Of a DNA stretch of 64,000 nucleotides, positions 26,201 to 38,800 are shown piece by piece (the first letter of the stretch is position 1; each line of letters begins with the position of its first letter). The stretch is taken from the NCBI GenBank assembly GCA_001600455.1, contig BCKC01000001.1:1204441-1268440 (forward strand). The letters are read 5' to 3'. The notes beneath the pieces are model-generated. The model was not told the DNA's origin. It did not search any database and saw only the letters and a program-made list of their open reading frames with translations. This stretch comes from Endocalyx cinctus (Eukaryota; Ascomycota; Sordariomycetes; Amphisphaeriales; Apiosporaceae). A program made the position numbers and the translations under genes.

Positions 26201-29200
26201 CGAAAGAGTATATTTTGCCCGAGTCTCATTTGTGGGCATCCCCAGGATCAAACCCCAGGATCAGCAGCTGCAAGGCGAAATAAAACCCTAGATTTGAACC
26301 CTGAATTATCGCGTTATTTTTGAACTCTCTATACCTTGATAATTCGTTACTTTGTATGATTGTATAAACCAAGTGTACAGTACGATACGGAAATCTGTCC
26401 TCTCCATCGCTAAACATATTTACTTGGCAATATTGAATACATTATTTGCTGTACAGAAGTACACACAATCAAAATAGCCACAATTTTTCTACACAGTCAG
26501 CAAGTAATATTTGAGTTTCAAAAATAGATAAATAGATAAATAAATAAAGGAATATCGGACTTCTTATTCCTTTTGACTTAGTCTTATCTAACTAATGATA
26601 ATCTCGTAAAGTTTTCTGCAACTTTATTTTGGATCCGAGAAATTGAAAGTTGCATGTAGGTCGCGGTGAGCCGGCCCTGGCTCCGAGTAAGTTTTAATGT
26701 GTGTGTCCCTGCAGCGATGATTTGCGAGGAAAAGGGGGCGATAGGACTACAATTCTCGTGTAACGACTTGATATGGTTTTATTTAGAAAGAGGAAAAAAA
26801 CAACACTAAGGTGCCATTTTGATATAACCTCGGAGAATTATTTCCTCGTCTGATATATAACGTATCATCTAAGCTATGGTAGTACTTCGTACATTATGGA
26901 TAGGGCTTTCGTCAGCGCGTGCGTAACTAACAAAGAAAACGTAAGGAGTCTAAGACAACAAAGCATAGAGAGGTGATCTATCTCCATTTTGTTGCTTTCT
27001 AGAGGTAAATGCGCATTGCCACGGGGGACGATCCTCCATGTTCAAACGTTATTTGTGGTCTTGGGACGAAATTCGGATTTTGTTTTTCTTATTCTTCTCT
27101 TATAACAACGATTATCTATATGTCACCGTATTATTAAATGCCTGGAACAAGTGAAAAGAAAATTCGCTACGTTGGCGCAGCCACGGCTGGCCTGTCAATT
27201 CACATCGGATTGCCTATTTAGGTAAAAGGAAAGCTTTTCTCCAGACTCCAGACTCCTCGCGTCGCTAGTAATCGTCAGATATAATTTCCAGATTAGGGGG
27301 GAACTCAAGACCCCGGATAACTGGCGTGTCATCGTTGTGGGGAGCCGTACAAGAGAAACAATGAGGGCGTTTCGGCGCCCTACTTTTTCTTATTTCTTTC
27401 ACAATGCATTCCAGGTTATCAATCATACTGTGATCGTCGTAATGCGGAGAGGTCACCAGCGGGTCGTAGACAACAAATAATAATTAAAAATCAGATACAA
27501 TTCAAGATCCCCGGACATCTCCAGACGATATTGTTTGGAATAAGAGGGACCCGAGACGCTTATGTTCACTGTTGTATGCAAGGGAGATAAAGAGATGGAG
27601 TGTGTCCTTCAGGGGAGTGATATCGTCTTCCCCAGAATCCTGCGACCTGCAAGACTTTTTGCTGGCTTCATTTAAAATTGGCATAAGAGCTGAGATACGG
27701 TATGCCATCGCATTCCTCGGTGAAACACGTGGGATGAGCACGAGGAATCTTACAAGCCGACTCGTGATTAGCCGCACGGTTGCTGACTGGAAGAGGAGCG
27801 GGTTGATGGCGATGACCAACACCCACTCAGTCAGATTACAAGTCAACAAAAGTTCAAAAGGTGGCAATATCTTCAAATTAACAACTTTGGAATCTCGGAC
27901 GTGACCCATGAAGTCATCTCCCGCTAATGACCAAGTACATTATTGTATCCAGAAAAAAAAAATCTTACCCCGTACTGTAAAGAGAGGAGGTAGGTTAGGG
28001 ACAATCTTCATCCGTTAGGCGGGTGAGCGTAGACTGGTTGAACCCCCACGCTTTCAGCCGTCAATCAAAAAACTTGGCAAGGATGGGCAGATTATTTTTT
28101 TCCTCATTCGAGATAAGCGACAACTGGGGTTTTATATCTCGTCGCCTACGGCCCACCAAAAAACCGAGGAGACCGAGCAGACCGAGGCTAGGCAATTTTC
28201 CGTTTTGCGATGCTGCTAGGCTACGCTACAGGCTGTGGGGTTATACCGTAAATATTTGATACGAACGTCAGCCGTCGTCAGCACGTGTTGGCGATATCGC
28301 AATCGAGACGCGTGGGTATCCCGTCGTGTTTGAAAGAGTGATCCTTCGAAAGGGGGTTCTTATCTCCGCCTAATGAATGGAAGTTCAAGGCTTGTCTGAG
28401 GCTAGGAATGCTCGCATTCTAGGGATAAAGTCTATTGCGGGAATCACTGACTCGACGCTATACGGGAGTTATTTGTTGATATGTATTAGGAAACGGAGCG
28501 ATCGATCGCTGAATGACCATTATATCGAAAAGCCAAGAAACTTGGAAATTTCAGGGCAGGTCTGCATTTCGTACCAATACCACTAGTATGGACTTTCGTA
28601 TATGAATATATATGTATGTATGTGATTTCGCTTTGTACCCTTATCGACGCAGCCCCAGGTTTCGTGTGTGGGGTGATACAAGCAGAGCGAGCTGATGCAA
28701 TAGCTAAACCAGACGATGACGACCTCTACCCCGGATTCAATATGACAAGATGCATAAATGGTCTTGACATGAAAAATCCAAAAAAAATCCCAGATTTCCG
28801 AATAAGAAAGATTCGTATAGATACGCACTAAAGTTCAGGTACTTTCTGAAAAATTGGGGGGGGGGGGGCTTCAAAATGATATCACCATCCATTTTGAGTA
28901 TACCCTCAATACTCACTTATTATTAGTTAATGAGAAACAATAACAAGAATAAGATAGTGGTGCATCACCTAACTTTGACCCGCAAAGACCTGATGTACGC
29001 TATTAGATTTGAGTGCATTACCATCGTTATTCGTCCTTCCGGTCAAATTTCTAGTGCGCTCCACAGTCCACTTATCTCTGCTAGAAGGATCGCTGACCAA
29101 GGCGATGGGAGGAAAGCCTCCTTTCCAATCGAGCGCAGAGAGCCGACCCGAGAGAGGATTGAAAGTCCCTTATCTACTAAACCCACACCCCCCCCCCTTT

Positions 29201-30770
29201 TTTTTGGTCACTTTATTTTTTATTTTTTCCTTCCTCTTCTCCGTACCAAGCACCAAGCTCTCTCCACGTTTCCCCATACCGGTTATCGCGAGATTGGCAT
29301 TATAATTAAATATTAAATCGTCATAAGAGGATGGGCTAATTTGACAAGTTACCGACTACCAGTAAGAAGTAAAAAAAGCTAGAAGGAAGAAAGAAGGATG
29401 TTAGATTAGGCTTGTTATTTAGTTGGTTAATGGAGTCATATTATAAGAAAAATCCTCGCAAACGTAAAGCGGTGAATGAAGTTCACTTTCCGGAGTAATA
29501 CCGACGACTCGAAGGTGAAACTTTTTTTACGTTGGTCTCCCCATACACAGTTTTCGCCGAGAAGCCCACAATGAAGCCGAAAATGTCGAGGGCAAATTCT
29601 CATCTATCCCCACAAAGGTGGAAGGAGGCGCTATGCGGGCTGTGGACCTTGTCGTCGGCGATACGGCTCTTATAAAATGTAATAGCAATTATATAGGGTA
29701 GCTAGGTAGATGACGCCTTACATAGATAGTGTATTTCCTTCTTTTCATACATGAGGCTAAGTCTTTTCCGACCAAGTGGTATATAAAATATGACGATGTA
29801 AAGCGGTATCTGCGCTTGCGTAAATGAGTGGGACTAAAATCTTTTTTTACTTGGTAAGAAAAATAGATAATACATCCAATATTTTTGGTTTATTTTACAT
29901 TATTTTATTTTTTCAAGGCGGGCTGGCAGGATAGGAGGTAAGAAGGTTGGTAGACATACGAAGAGAGAGAAAAAAAAAAAAGAACACTCATACACATCCC
30001 CCAATCCAATCCCCAATCCCAATATCACCAAACATTATACTCAGCCACCACCAATACAATACACCGCCTCGTGGAAAGGACAATAAGAGGCCGTTGACAC
30101 CTCTAATTCGTGCCCGACTTTGCTTAGAGGATGACGAACCCATCCCATATCTTACATAGTACAAATAGTGTACTTAATCATCATATGGGCATTTATGCCT
30201 CCCACGTATTATTCTGACAAAAGACAACTCATCGTTAAGAAGAGAAAAAAAAAAAATCAAGGATCCCAGGTATAAACCAGAATAAGTGAAAGTACGTGAA
30301 TGAAACCACATGTCAAACGGTAGGATGACCTCGACACGCGCACTACACATGACCACCATTGATTAATATTATACTTGGAATTATTCTTATTCTTATTCTT
30401 ATTTTCATTTACATTTACATAGTATACTTATTTTCAATTATATGTATATTATGTATTTATACTATGTATGTATACTACTTCTTTGCCTTCGGAATTGTTC
30501 AACTTGATCATAATTAGTCATAAAGCGAGTAAATGCCGGTACTAACGTATTTTACGTACACGTACAGTATATACATGAGTACTTAAAGTAGATATAATAT
30601 AATAATACGGATGCAAACGAATTCTAGTGGATTCAGGTTGTATAAATTATCAATGGGTTGTTTGATTTAAAATACATTTCTCACGACATTTTATTTTTAC
30701 TACTAAGGCATACATCTAATGTAATCAGATTTCACTGTGTAGCTCTCTCGTAACGCTACAACTTTCAGGT
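23216..30770. other. Long gene-poor AT-rich stretch (7.5 kb)
   Basis: No frame here has a recognised domain. The longest are the overlapping opposite-strand pair at 27502-27909 and 27572-27904, and frames at 28616-28831 and 28930-29316. Repetitive signals include TAAGTACCTAAGTACC-type motifs near 23340-23385, a GA/A tract at 25960-26012, a 13-nt poly-G at 28856-28868 and TTATTC repeats near 30385-30405. Decayed, RIP-mutated elements are possible but I could not show a copy. Confidence 0.4.
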
Positions 30771-30771
30771 T

Positions 30772-31083
30772 GTGGGGGGTGTGTCAGGATTCTAGGGTAC
30801 GGTACCAATACAATTCTCTCACCACACACTCCACGTCCCCCAGGCCATCCTTCAAGGAGTCAGGGGTTAGCCCCCATACTGTACGTATATATGTATGTAC
30901 ATCATTTAGGTACCTACCCATAGCCGCACACCCCCAAATTATAACCCCCTAATAGACAATCATTAGCGGTTGTAGCACCATCGTGCAGGTAGTCTACCCC
31001 CCAGGGCCTAGAGTTCCCTTTTCCTTTTTTTTTTTTTTTTTCTGCACTACCCTCCTCCACCGAAATGGAGCCCCCCACCCCAC
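30772..31083. promoter_or_regulatory. Cluster of SYGGRG (CreA-type) hexamers upstream of creA
   Basis: Matches to the CreA consensus 5'-SYGGRG-3' are at 30772-30777 (plus, GTGGGG), and on the minus strand at 30837-30842 and 30999-31004 (CTGGGG), 31055-31060 (GTGGAG), 31073-31078 and 31078-31083 (GTGGGG). They lie 0.7-1.0 kb before the creA start. Autoregulation of creA is known in other fungi; function here is inferred. Confidence 0.45.
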
Positions 31084-31524
31084 ACAGGTAGGGGTTGATG
31101 AATAGGTTCTATAAGGCAAGGCTCCGGCGCGGGACAATGCAGTTACAAGATTTCAGGTAATCCCCTAAGTCCCTAAGTATTGTAAGTACTAGTATAGTAG
31201 ACAGGCACATGTCATTAGGTACTTAGGTAGGTACCTAGGTAAGTATCGTATGTAATTAGGTACATTTAACATATCGCTTATACTGCACCTAGTATGCGTG
31301 CATTACCACTGTAAAGGGCTCACCCACCTTACTGTATTATTTGTACCTAGGTACTATCGCAGTACACCCGACCAACTAACGGTCCCTTCTTACCTTCCTT
31401 TCTTCATTTAAAACCTTACGAGCCCCCCAAAGCTCCCTTCTCCCTTTCCAAAAAATTTTGAGTATTATATTTTTCATACCACCGTAACCAACCCCGATTT
31501 ACTCGACCAAGAAAACAACAACCT

Positions 31525-31530
31525 TATATA
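31525..31530 (+). promoter_or_regulatory. TATA-like element of creA
   Basis: TATATA about 240 bp before the creA start codon, in an otherwise pyrimidine- and A-rich leader region. Confidence 0.35.
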
Positions 31531-31743
31531 GTCGACGCTATTACTCCTCGCCAATATACATTAGGAGAAAGAATAAACTCCATCTCAAACATTTAGAAAC
31601 AGAAACGATCCTCAAGAAGAAGTGCAGGAAGCTAGCGCTGGCTCATTGTCTATTAAGAATTTCTGACCGGGAAAATCGAGCTCTGCTGGACAAAGAAAAA
31701 AAAAAAAAAAGAATATTATTATAAAAAAATTAAAAGACATTGG

Positions 31744-31761
31744 ATGCCCACTTGGCGGTAA
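31744..31761 (+). promoter_or_regulatory. Five-codon upstream ORF just before creA
   Basis: ATG at 31744 encodes MPTWR and stops with TAA at 31759-31761, only four bases before the creA ATG at 31766. It is the only ATG between the TATA-like element and creA. The base at -3 is T, a weak context that would allow leaky scanning. Together this suggests translational control, which is inference. Confidence 0.5.
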
Positions 31762-31765
31762 TCAC

Positions 31766-32995
31766 ATGCAACGTTCACAGTCAGCGGTGGATTTTTCCAA
31801 TCTACTGAACCCCGATTCCAATACCAACGCTACGAACCAGAAGGTCGATGCTGAAGGAGACGTCGATATGGCTTCCGTAACAGTTATCCGGCCGAATGGC
31901 CCACTACCCGGTGGACAGTCCACCGAGACCACTAATGAGCTCCCGAGGCCTTACAAGTGTCCTCTCTGTGACAAGGCCTTCCATCGTCTAGAGCATCAGA
32001 CGAGACATATCAGAACTCACACTGGAGAGAAGCCTCACGCTTGCCAATTTCCAGGATGCAGCAAAAAGTTTTCGCGCTCTGATGAACTTACTCGACACTC
32101 GAGGATACACAACAACCCCAACTCGAGAAGAGGAAACAAAGCTGGCCAGGCTGCTCACCACGCCTTGAGTCATTCTTTATCGCCGGACTCAATGATGCCT
32201 CCTCCGTCTGGCCCGAGATCTATCAAGTCGGCTCCTAATTCCACTCTCGTATCGCCTAACGTATCCCCGCCTCACTCGTACTCGCAATATACCATTCCTC
32301 ACCCTAGCCCTCTTCACCAGTATGGAAGGCATACCATGGATGGCGGCATTCTGGCCAATGCTACTCATCAACTCGAACGCGAGAACCTATCGCCTCACCA
32401 CCACCATCATTCCTCTTCCAGGCACCACCCCTATTATTCACACAGCGTCCACACTTCCAGGAATCACCTGCCGTCTCTCTCGGCGTACCATATGGCGAGA
32501 TCGCAATCTAACGATGAACATCATCACCACGACGAGCATTACGCTCATGCTCTTCGTCACGCTAAGCGATCCAGGCCAAACTCACCCAATTCCACGGCGC
32601 CGTCATCGCCAACCTTCTCTCACGATTCCCTGTCTCCTACCCCCGACCACACGCCACTTGCGACGCCGGCCCATTCGCCACGTTTGCGACCCTATGCCGG
32701 TGTTGAATTACCCACTCTCCGGAACCTCACGCTAGGACACACTCCCGCGCTTGCACCTATGGAGCCTCATCTCGAAGGACAGAAGAACCCAAGCCAAAAC
32801 ACGAGTAATCCTACACGTACAGGTCTCTCGCTCACCGATATTATCAGTCGACCGGACGGCAGCAGGAAACTACCCGTGCCCCAGGTACCCAAGGTCGCCG
32901 TCCACGATCTCTTATCAAACGACGGTTATAACAACAGTGGCCGGAGCTCGACAAGTGGCAGTCTTTCCGGGGGTGATTTAATGGACCGATCATGA
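31766..32995 (+). CDS. creA: Carbon catabolite repressor, Mig1/CreA-type C2H2 zinc-finger protein
   Basis: DNA-binding repressor of genes for use of less-favoured carbon sources when glucose is present. An intronless frame of 409 residues. The N-terminus ([16 protein letters not shown]) is the conserved CreA start. Two C2H2 fingers lie at about residues 65-85 (C65, C68, H81, H85, with [17 protein letters not shown]) and 93-115 (C93, C98, H111, H115, with [17 protein letters not shown]). A His-rich region follows, with a run of five His near residue 214. The C-terminal repression region carries [20 protein letters not shown] and a terminal [11 protein letters not shown]. Length and absence of introns match filamentous ascomycete orthologues. 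Genes it would control are nearby (glucoamylase, GH79, AA9), but linkage is not needed for its action. Confidence 0.97.
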   Translation: MQRSQSAVDFSNLLNPDSNTNATNQKVDAEGDVDMASVTVIRPNGPLPGGQSTETTNELPRPYKCPLCDKAFHRLEHQTRHIRTHTGEKPHACQFPGCSKKFSRSDELTRHSRIHNNPNSRRGNKAGQAAHHALSHSLSPDSMMPPPSGPRSIKSAPNSTLVSPNVSPPHSYSQYTIPHPSPLHQYGRHTMDGGILANATHQLERENLSPHHHHHSSSRHHPYYSHSVHTSRNHLPSLSAYHMARSQSNDEHHHHDEHYAHALRHAKRSRPNSPNSTAPSSPTFSHDSLSPTPDHTPLATPAHSPRLRPYAGVELPTLRNLTLGHTPALAPMEPHLEGQKNPSQNTSNPTRTGLSLTDIISRPDGSRKLPVPQVPKVAVHDLLSNDGYNNSGRSSTSGSLSGGDLMDRS

Positions 32996-33839
32996 TCACT
33001 TTCTCGAGGACCCGCGAAATAATGGGATATCCCCCCCCCCATGATGATATGAATTATGACAAGTTTTCGATTTACTATAGAATGTGTTTTTTACAAGATA
33101 GAAAGAGAATGGCGCGTTTCACGGTTGGGAGGGACGATTGTTAGATCCAGGGTTCCTGGCATTATTTCTCGATACGATCCGTCAATAATATGCGTGTGGA
33201 TGACCATCGTTCGCAGCAAAGGGAAGACCTCGCAAAGAAACTTAGCAAGATCGACCGAGCTGAATGGACTTCCCTCCGTGGTCTTTCATACATATATGTT
33301 TATTTTTATTTTTATTTTTTCCTTTTACTGTTCCGGTCTTCCTACGCTTGATAATATTTCACGATGCATAGATTTTTTTCTGAGACCCTCATCGGCGGCA
33401 TAGATCTCTGGTTATTATTTATTTATTTTTTTTTTTTTTTTTTTTTGGATTCTGGCGAGTGGGACCAATTTGACTCCGCTTTATCTTCACGGCGGAGGAA
33501 TGGAATGGAATGAAATGGATATGATCGAAGGCGAAACATCAGCGTATACCAATAGTGATTCAATAATTCCAATGTTTTTCTCCACTTCAGAAATTCTGTT
33601 CCCTTCTTTATGGACTCTTTAGGTGACTCTTGTTGTGATATGGAGCGAATTCTACGTGGCTTATCGCAAGCAGCACAAAGCCAGGTACTTCGAGGCCAAT
33701 TAATTTATCCCATACAATTTCACTCATCCTTCTATACGACAATGAGGCGAGAATTCGAGGACAGCATAAGGACAGGCCCACTACTCCCCGCTCTGTCTTT
33801 CCTTCCGATAATTATCCTCGGCATCCGAGATCCCGAATG

Positions 33840-33870
<31 letters not shown>

Positions 33871-33964
33871 GATAAAATAGAAAGAAAAAAAGAAAAAACC
33901 CTTCGCGCCCTCTTCTCTGATTATGATAATTAATGCTGAATATTATTTTAACCTAAAAAATCGT

Positions 33965-34001
<37 letters not shown>

Positions 34002-35681
34002 GATATATTTCTAATACCAACAGAAAAAAAAAAAGGCTATCATATTTCCTCTTTTTACGATCGCATATGCATCTATATCAGGGAGAGAAAGACACGAAGA
34101 AAAAAAAAAAAAAATTCTACCCCAACACCTGGGGGAAAAGAAGGGGGAAGGGATGGGCGCCTGCAGGTTCCCCAGGTAAGAATCCGACCCTTTGTTTTTT
34201 TCCCCGGGATTAAAGGGGTTGAGGCTTATTATTAGGGCTGCTTACTTTTTCTTACTTTTATTTTTACTTTTTGTGTTTTTAATTAGGACTCAAATTCCTT
34301 TTTTTTTAACTGCTTTCAGCTTATATTATGTGACCCTATAAGACGACTAAACTACCTGAGTAGGTAGGTAAGCTTTGGGGGTTTTATTTTTTTTATTTTT
34401 TTTTTTGGCATTTCGCGATTTCGGGATTACTATGCAACCTATCAAGAAATATTTTTTTTTCTCCTTCTCTGTTTTCTTCTTTCTCCCCCAAAGTCTCCAA
34501 GGCAAAAGGATTTTCAGCCAGCCAGGACAGACCTTAAACCCAAGAAAAACGTACGCCAACATACGAAAGGGGAAGGAAACTTTTTCTTCTTCCTTAGTTA
34601 CATCCACTTATCGATTATTCGTCTCTCTATTATTTCCCTTGTTGTCATAGTGCACAAAAGAGAAGTGGTATAATAGGTAAGAAAAGGGGGTGAGGAAAAA
34701 GAAAAGAAAGAAAATAAATTTTTTTATTATTAACACAACATAAAAAAAAAATCTTTACCGACGCCTCCCCCGGGCGTACAAATGCGTACAATAACTTACA
34801 TGCAGTCATCCATCATTCTACGCCTCGAAAAAGGCACGGCAAGAAGTGCGATGGGGTTCATGTAAGGAATTTTTAGGACTTTTTGTTCCCACAAACTTCT
34901 TCATTGCCCCTTTCTTGCTTTCTCATTCGTTCTGCTCAATATTGGCGCATAATCATCAGCCCTGCGAGTTACTTTTTCTCCCTCTCTTCTCTGTTTGGTT
35001 GTTTCTCTTATTTATGCAAGTTACTTCGGACGTCCCCGATAAGAGAGAAAAAAAAAAAACATCAATTCGTACAACTTGAGAGAGGAAATAATATAATACC
35101 GTAATAATAAGTTAGGGTTACGCTGAATAGGCGGTGGGAAATGCGAAAGAGAGGCGTTGGGTTTTGGTTATTTTTAATTTTTTTTTTTACCCTCCCGCAC
35201 CCTCCAATGCCGGTACCGCATTTTCCTTTTTCTCCTTTCCTCTTTTTTTTTCCCTTCGCCTTTATCCATCGTGATAGGACGAGTAAACGAGAGAAAGAAA
35301 GCCTCTGCGTCACCTCCTCTAACTTAGATATACTACGTTGACCCCCACACGACATCTGGATGGTTTTTTTTTTTTTTTTTTTCTCTCCTAGTTTACAGGT
35401 AGACAGAAAATAGCTGACGTGATATCCCACTATGGTACAATTTTTATTTTGTCTGCATACCGCTTTATTTGGATTCGCATCCCCCTGGGATTCGTCCACT
35501 CTTGCTTTTTTTTTTCTTTTTGTTTTGGTTAGAGAGAAAAAAAAAAAAAAAAAAAAAAAAAAAACTTTTAATTTTTTCCTCTCGTCATATTTTGCCCGAC
35601 CACTTGTTCTACTTCTACTGGGTCACGATGAAAAGAGAGTAAAGCAAGCCAGGCGAAATAAAGCAGGTATATAAGACAACG

Positions 35682-35822
35682 ATGGTATCACAAAACGCCA
35701 TACTGTGCATGCCCATCTGTTATATACTCGTACATACGCTATTAGTATCCGTGGATAGTATATATGCTGCACATAAAAAATTCGATGACGAAACCGATGA
35801 CGAAACGGAACATGATGATTAA
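35682..35822 (+). CDS. Possible 46-residue microprotein with hydrophobic N-terminus and acidic tail
   Basis: ATG at 35682 to TAA at 35820-35822. The first 30 residues are hydrophobic (CMPICYILVHTLLVSV) and the tail is acidic (FDDETDDETEHDD). The frame is short enough to arise by chance, and no partner gene or splice signal supports it. Confidence 0.15.
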   Translation: MVSQNAILCMPICYILVHTLLVSVDSIYAAHKKFDDETDDETEHDD

Positions 35823-38800
35823 AAAGGGTTCCCTTGTTTCTAGTGCCCCGTTCCCGTCCTTCCCCTGAATTTCGTGGAGTACACTATGTGTGCCAAAAAA
35901 AAAAAAAGATTTTTTTTTTGTTTTCTCGGGGATCTCTCTGGGGTTGCAGAGACGAGATTGCGGGGATTGATTTTCTAGTATAGTATATTTTATTTTTCAT
36001 GTCCCCCCCCTTACACTACCTTTTCTTATTATTATTAGCTGTCATAAACACCGGAGCGAGAAATTTTTCTTTTCTGGCTTTGCTTTGCTTTTATGATCGC
36101 CTTGCGACATGCTTTAGCGTTCCCTCCGATCCAGTGTTCCCCCAAATCTGCGTCCCCCATGTTGCCCATTACGGAAATAGGCAAGTCCAAGCCAGCGACG
36201 TAGGTACGCATTCTTTTTATTTGCCCATCGTCGGTGATAATATAGCATATATACTTTGGGTATCTATTTACTACAAAGAAAGAAAAAATGTGTGTGTGCG
36301 CGTGCGCGTGCCTTGTACAGGTGTGCATATATTACCCTACCCTGTATTTAGCTACCAAGATTGCTTTGCTACACACTTTATTCCTCCATTTGCGAAACTA
36401 GATTGAGCGAATTGCGTCTGTTCGGGATTTGCGCTGAGAGGTATCTTCTTCGAGATAGGTGCGTAAGTGAGTAGCGGTCACCGTTCTTTTTTTTTTCTCG
36501 GTATGTGTATGTGTGTGTGTTCATGTGTGTATTAATCCTGCGTATCCGGATCCTATCCTTTACGAGGTATTACTTTCGCTGTAAACTATCTTTCTTCCTT
36601 TTTTTTTTTTTTTCGCATTTGCACTACAATAAGATGACAGGCGTCACTTGTGTGGAGGGCGATCATTATTATCCTTTTCAGCTGGGCTGCGGCCCCCCGT
36701 GCGGCATGAGTGAGAATCCATCGGTTTTACGTACGGTTAGTAACCTCCCCCCCAAAGTCCCAAGCCATCAGCTCATATTATTAGTCGCGTCGTCTGATGA
36801 TGGGGAGATGACACAAAACCGGTCAACGCCGCACGGCTACGGCGTATATAACACATGCATATCTGAGTAATTAATCCATTCTATATACTACACTATGCGG
36901 TGCTGAGTGTGTAGTATAGGAGAACCAGTTACCTACGCGACATTCGGGGGAGTGAATGGTAAGTTGTTCAGGTATCAATTTACGTTACCAGGTAGCAAAC
37001 GGGTTCTGTGTCCCGATACATTGCGCGTTAGTATGTTTTTATTTGCTTCTCTAAAGTTACGTATCTCATTTCTTTTCGTGGTAACTTCGTGGGTTGCATC
37101 TATATGTATACTGCAACTAGTATACTGGTTGCCCCCCCCCCCCCCTCCCTCCCCTCCTTTTCGCCCCTCACCGCAACTTTCTCTCGTTAGGTATGTACAC
37201 TAGGGAGGAGCTGGGCGCAGTTGTGAGACTGGTTGGCATTTGTTTCATTCAAGCAGAATCGTATTTGAACGAGCTGATATCATTCCCACAACCTGGGCGA
37301 CGAGTAACAAAGCCATCCGAGAAGGATCAATATTCTGCTGCGTGGGGTACTATTTTTTTTTTCCTGGGGGATAATATTCCCCAATTCGTCAGCAGCCCCC
37401 CCTGCCTGGACTCCCTTTCTGTTTCTTTTTTTGGTGACTCTGGGGTTCCTTTCACATTATTGGCGTAAGGGATTACAGGGGCCCTTGTTCCCCATACGCA
37501 CAACAAATTCCTATCCGTTCGCGAGCAGACGGGACAATGTCTGTCTAGGATATGTATCGCGCGTTTGTTTGTAGACATGGTAGTATGTACAGATGCCCCA
37601 GAGATGGGTCTCCAGACGAGTGGACGTGCCGCGATACAATACATGTGTGGGATGGAGCCAGTTCGGTAGATCATCGCATCTCATATGACAGTTAGTTGAG
37701 ACATCTCGCAAATTGATTACAACTTTAAGGCCACGCGTCGCTTTTTTGGAGACAATTAAATTCCCAAATTTTCATAACTTATTGGTTTTATGTGATCTCA
37801 TTAGTGTAGAGCCTTTTTTTTTTTTTTTAGAAACTCTCAGCAAGAATACGAAAACAGCAATGTTGGGGTTCGCTGCTATTATTTGTCAGATTTATGCCAG
37901 CCGTCTCTTCCGGGTTGCTTTAAGCCCCCGAAATCCGGATGGATTTGTTGGGCGCAGCAGGCCCGGAAGGACTTTTGGATTTTTCTTGGCCGGAGATTTG
38001 TTTCGAAGCCTCGTCATAAACGTGCTCACCAAATAGGGGGCGAGCTTCCTCGATGTCACGTAGATGACTGAATTTGGCTTTTGGTTACACTTCGTCAGCT
38101 TCCGGGCTGTTATTACCATAATACGCTCGTGAACGGCGGAGCGTGGGGGCTCGACCATCTCCACGGGGTCGAATCCTTGTCTGACTGCCGATGTAACAAA
38201 GACCAATACCACCCCAAAACATCCCCACACAACTATCTCTGGTCGACAAGATCAGCCTCTCCCTTCTCCTTCTCCATCTTTTGTGCTGTCTAGGCTCGGT
38301 CCAAATTTAGTGACACCTTCCCCAAGAGAAAAGGAGGTATTTCTTGCGGCCGTCATCACTATTTTTTTTGTTTTGTTTTCTCTCTCGATGAACAAACAGC
38401 TTCTTTATGCGGAAAGTAAAAGCATAAAACATACATGACAAATCTATGCACGCCGTGAGCAAACAAAAAAACAGACTATAAAGTACACCACATACACTAT
38501 CGAAATGAATTATGTCTACGATATGCGCGCAACCGCAAAATCTGGGGAGTAGTAGACATCCCCAGCTTACACTACTGCAAGTTTCCAACCATAATGATCT
38601 GGAGATTGGGGCACGCGTTGTCAAACCGTCGATCACATACATACCACTCTTTTTGATATTTGGAGAGGTTCGTTTGCGAAAGAGGAATTAGGAAAAAAAA
38701 AAAAAGAAACCGAGACAAAATAAAAAGATGTACACTGTATGAACTGAATCATTTTTTTTTCTGCCTCGAAAACTTATTCGAAAGACCTTGATAATAATAG

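Noticed and set aside
27502..27909. Opposed 135- and 110-residue frames
   Set aside because: Neither strand gives a recognisable protein; without homology they cannot be called genes.
36505..36870. 121-residue frame in the gap after creA
   Set aside because: Reads through a poly-T run and has a biased, low-complexity start; no splice signals or domain.
38150..38185. GGGGTCGAATCC resembling a tRNA T-arm
   Set aside because: Lacks the TTC of the T-loop and no acceptor, D or anticodon arms could be found around it.
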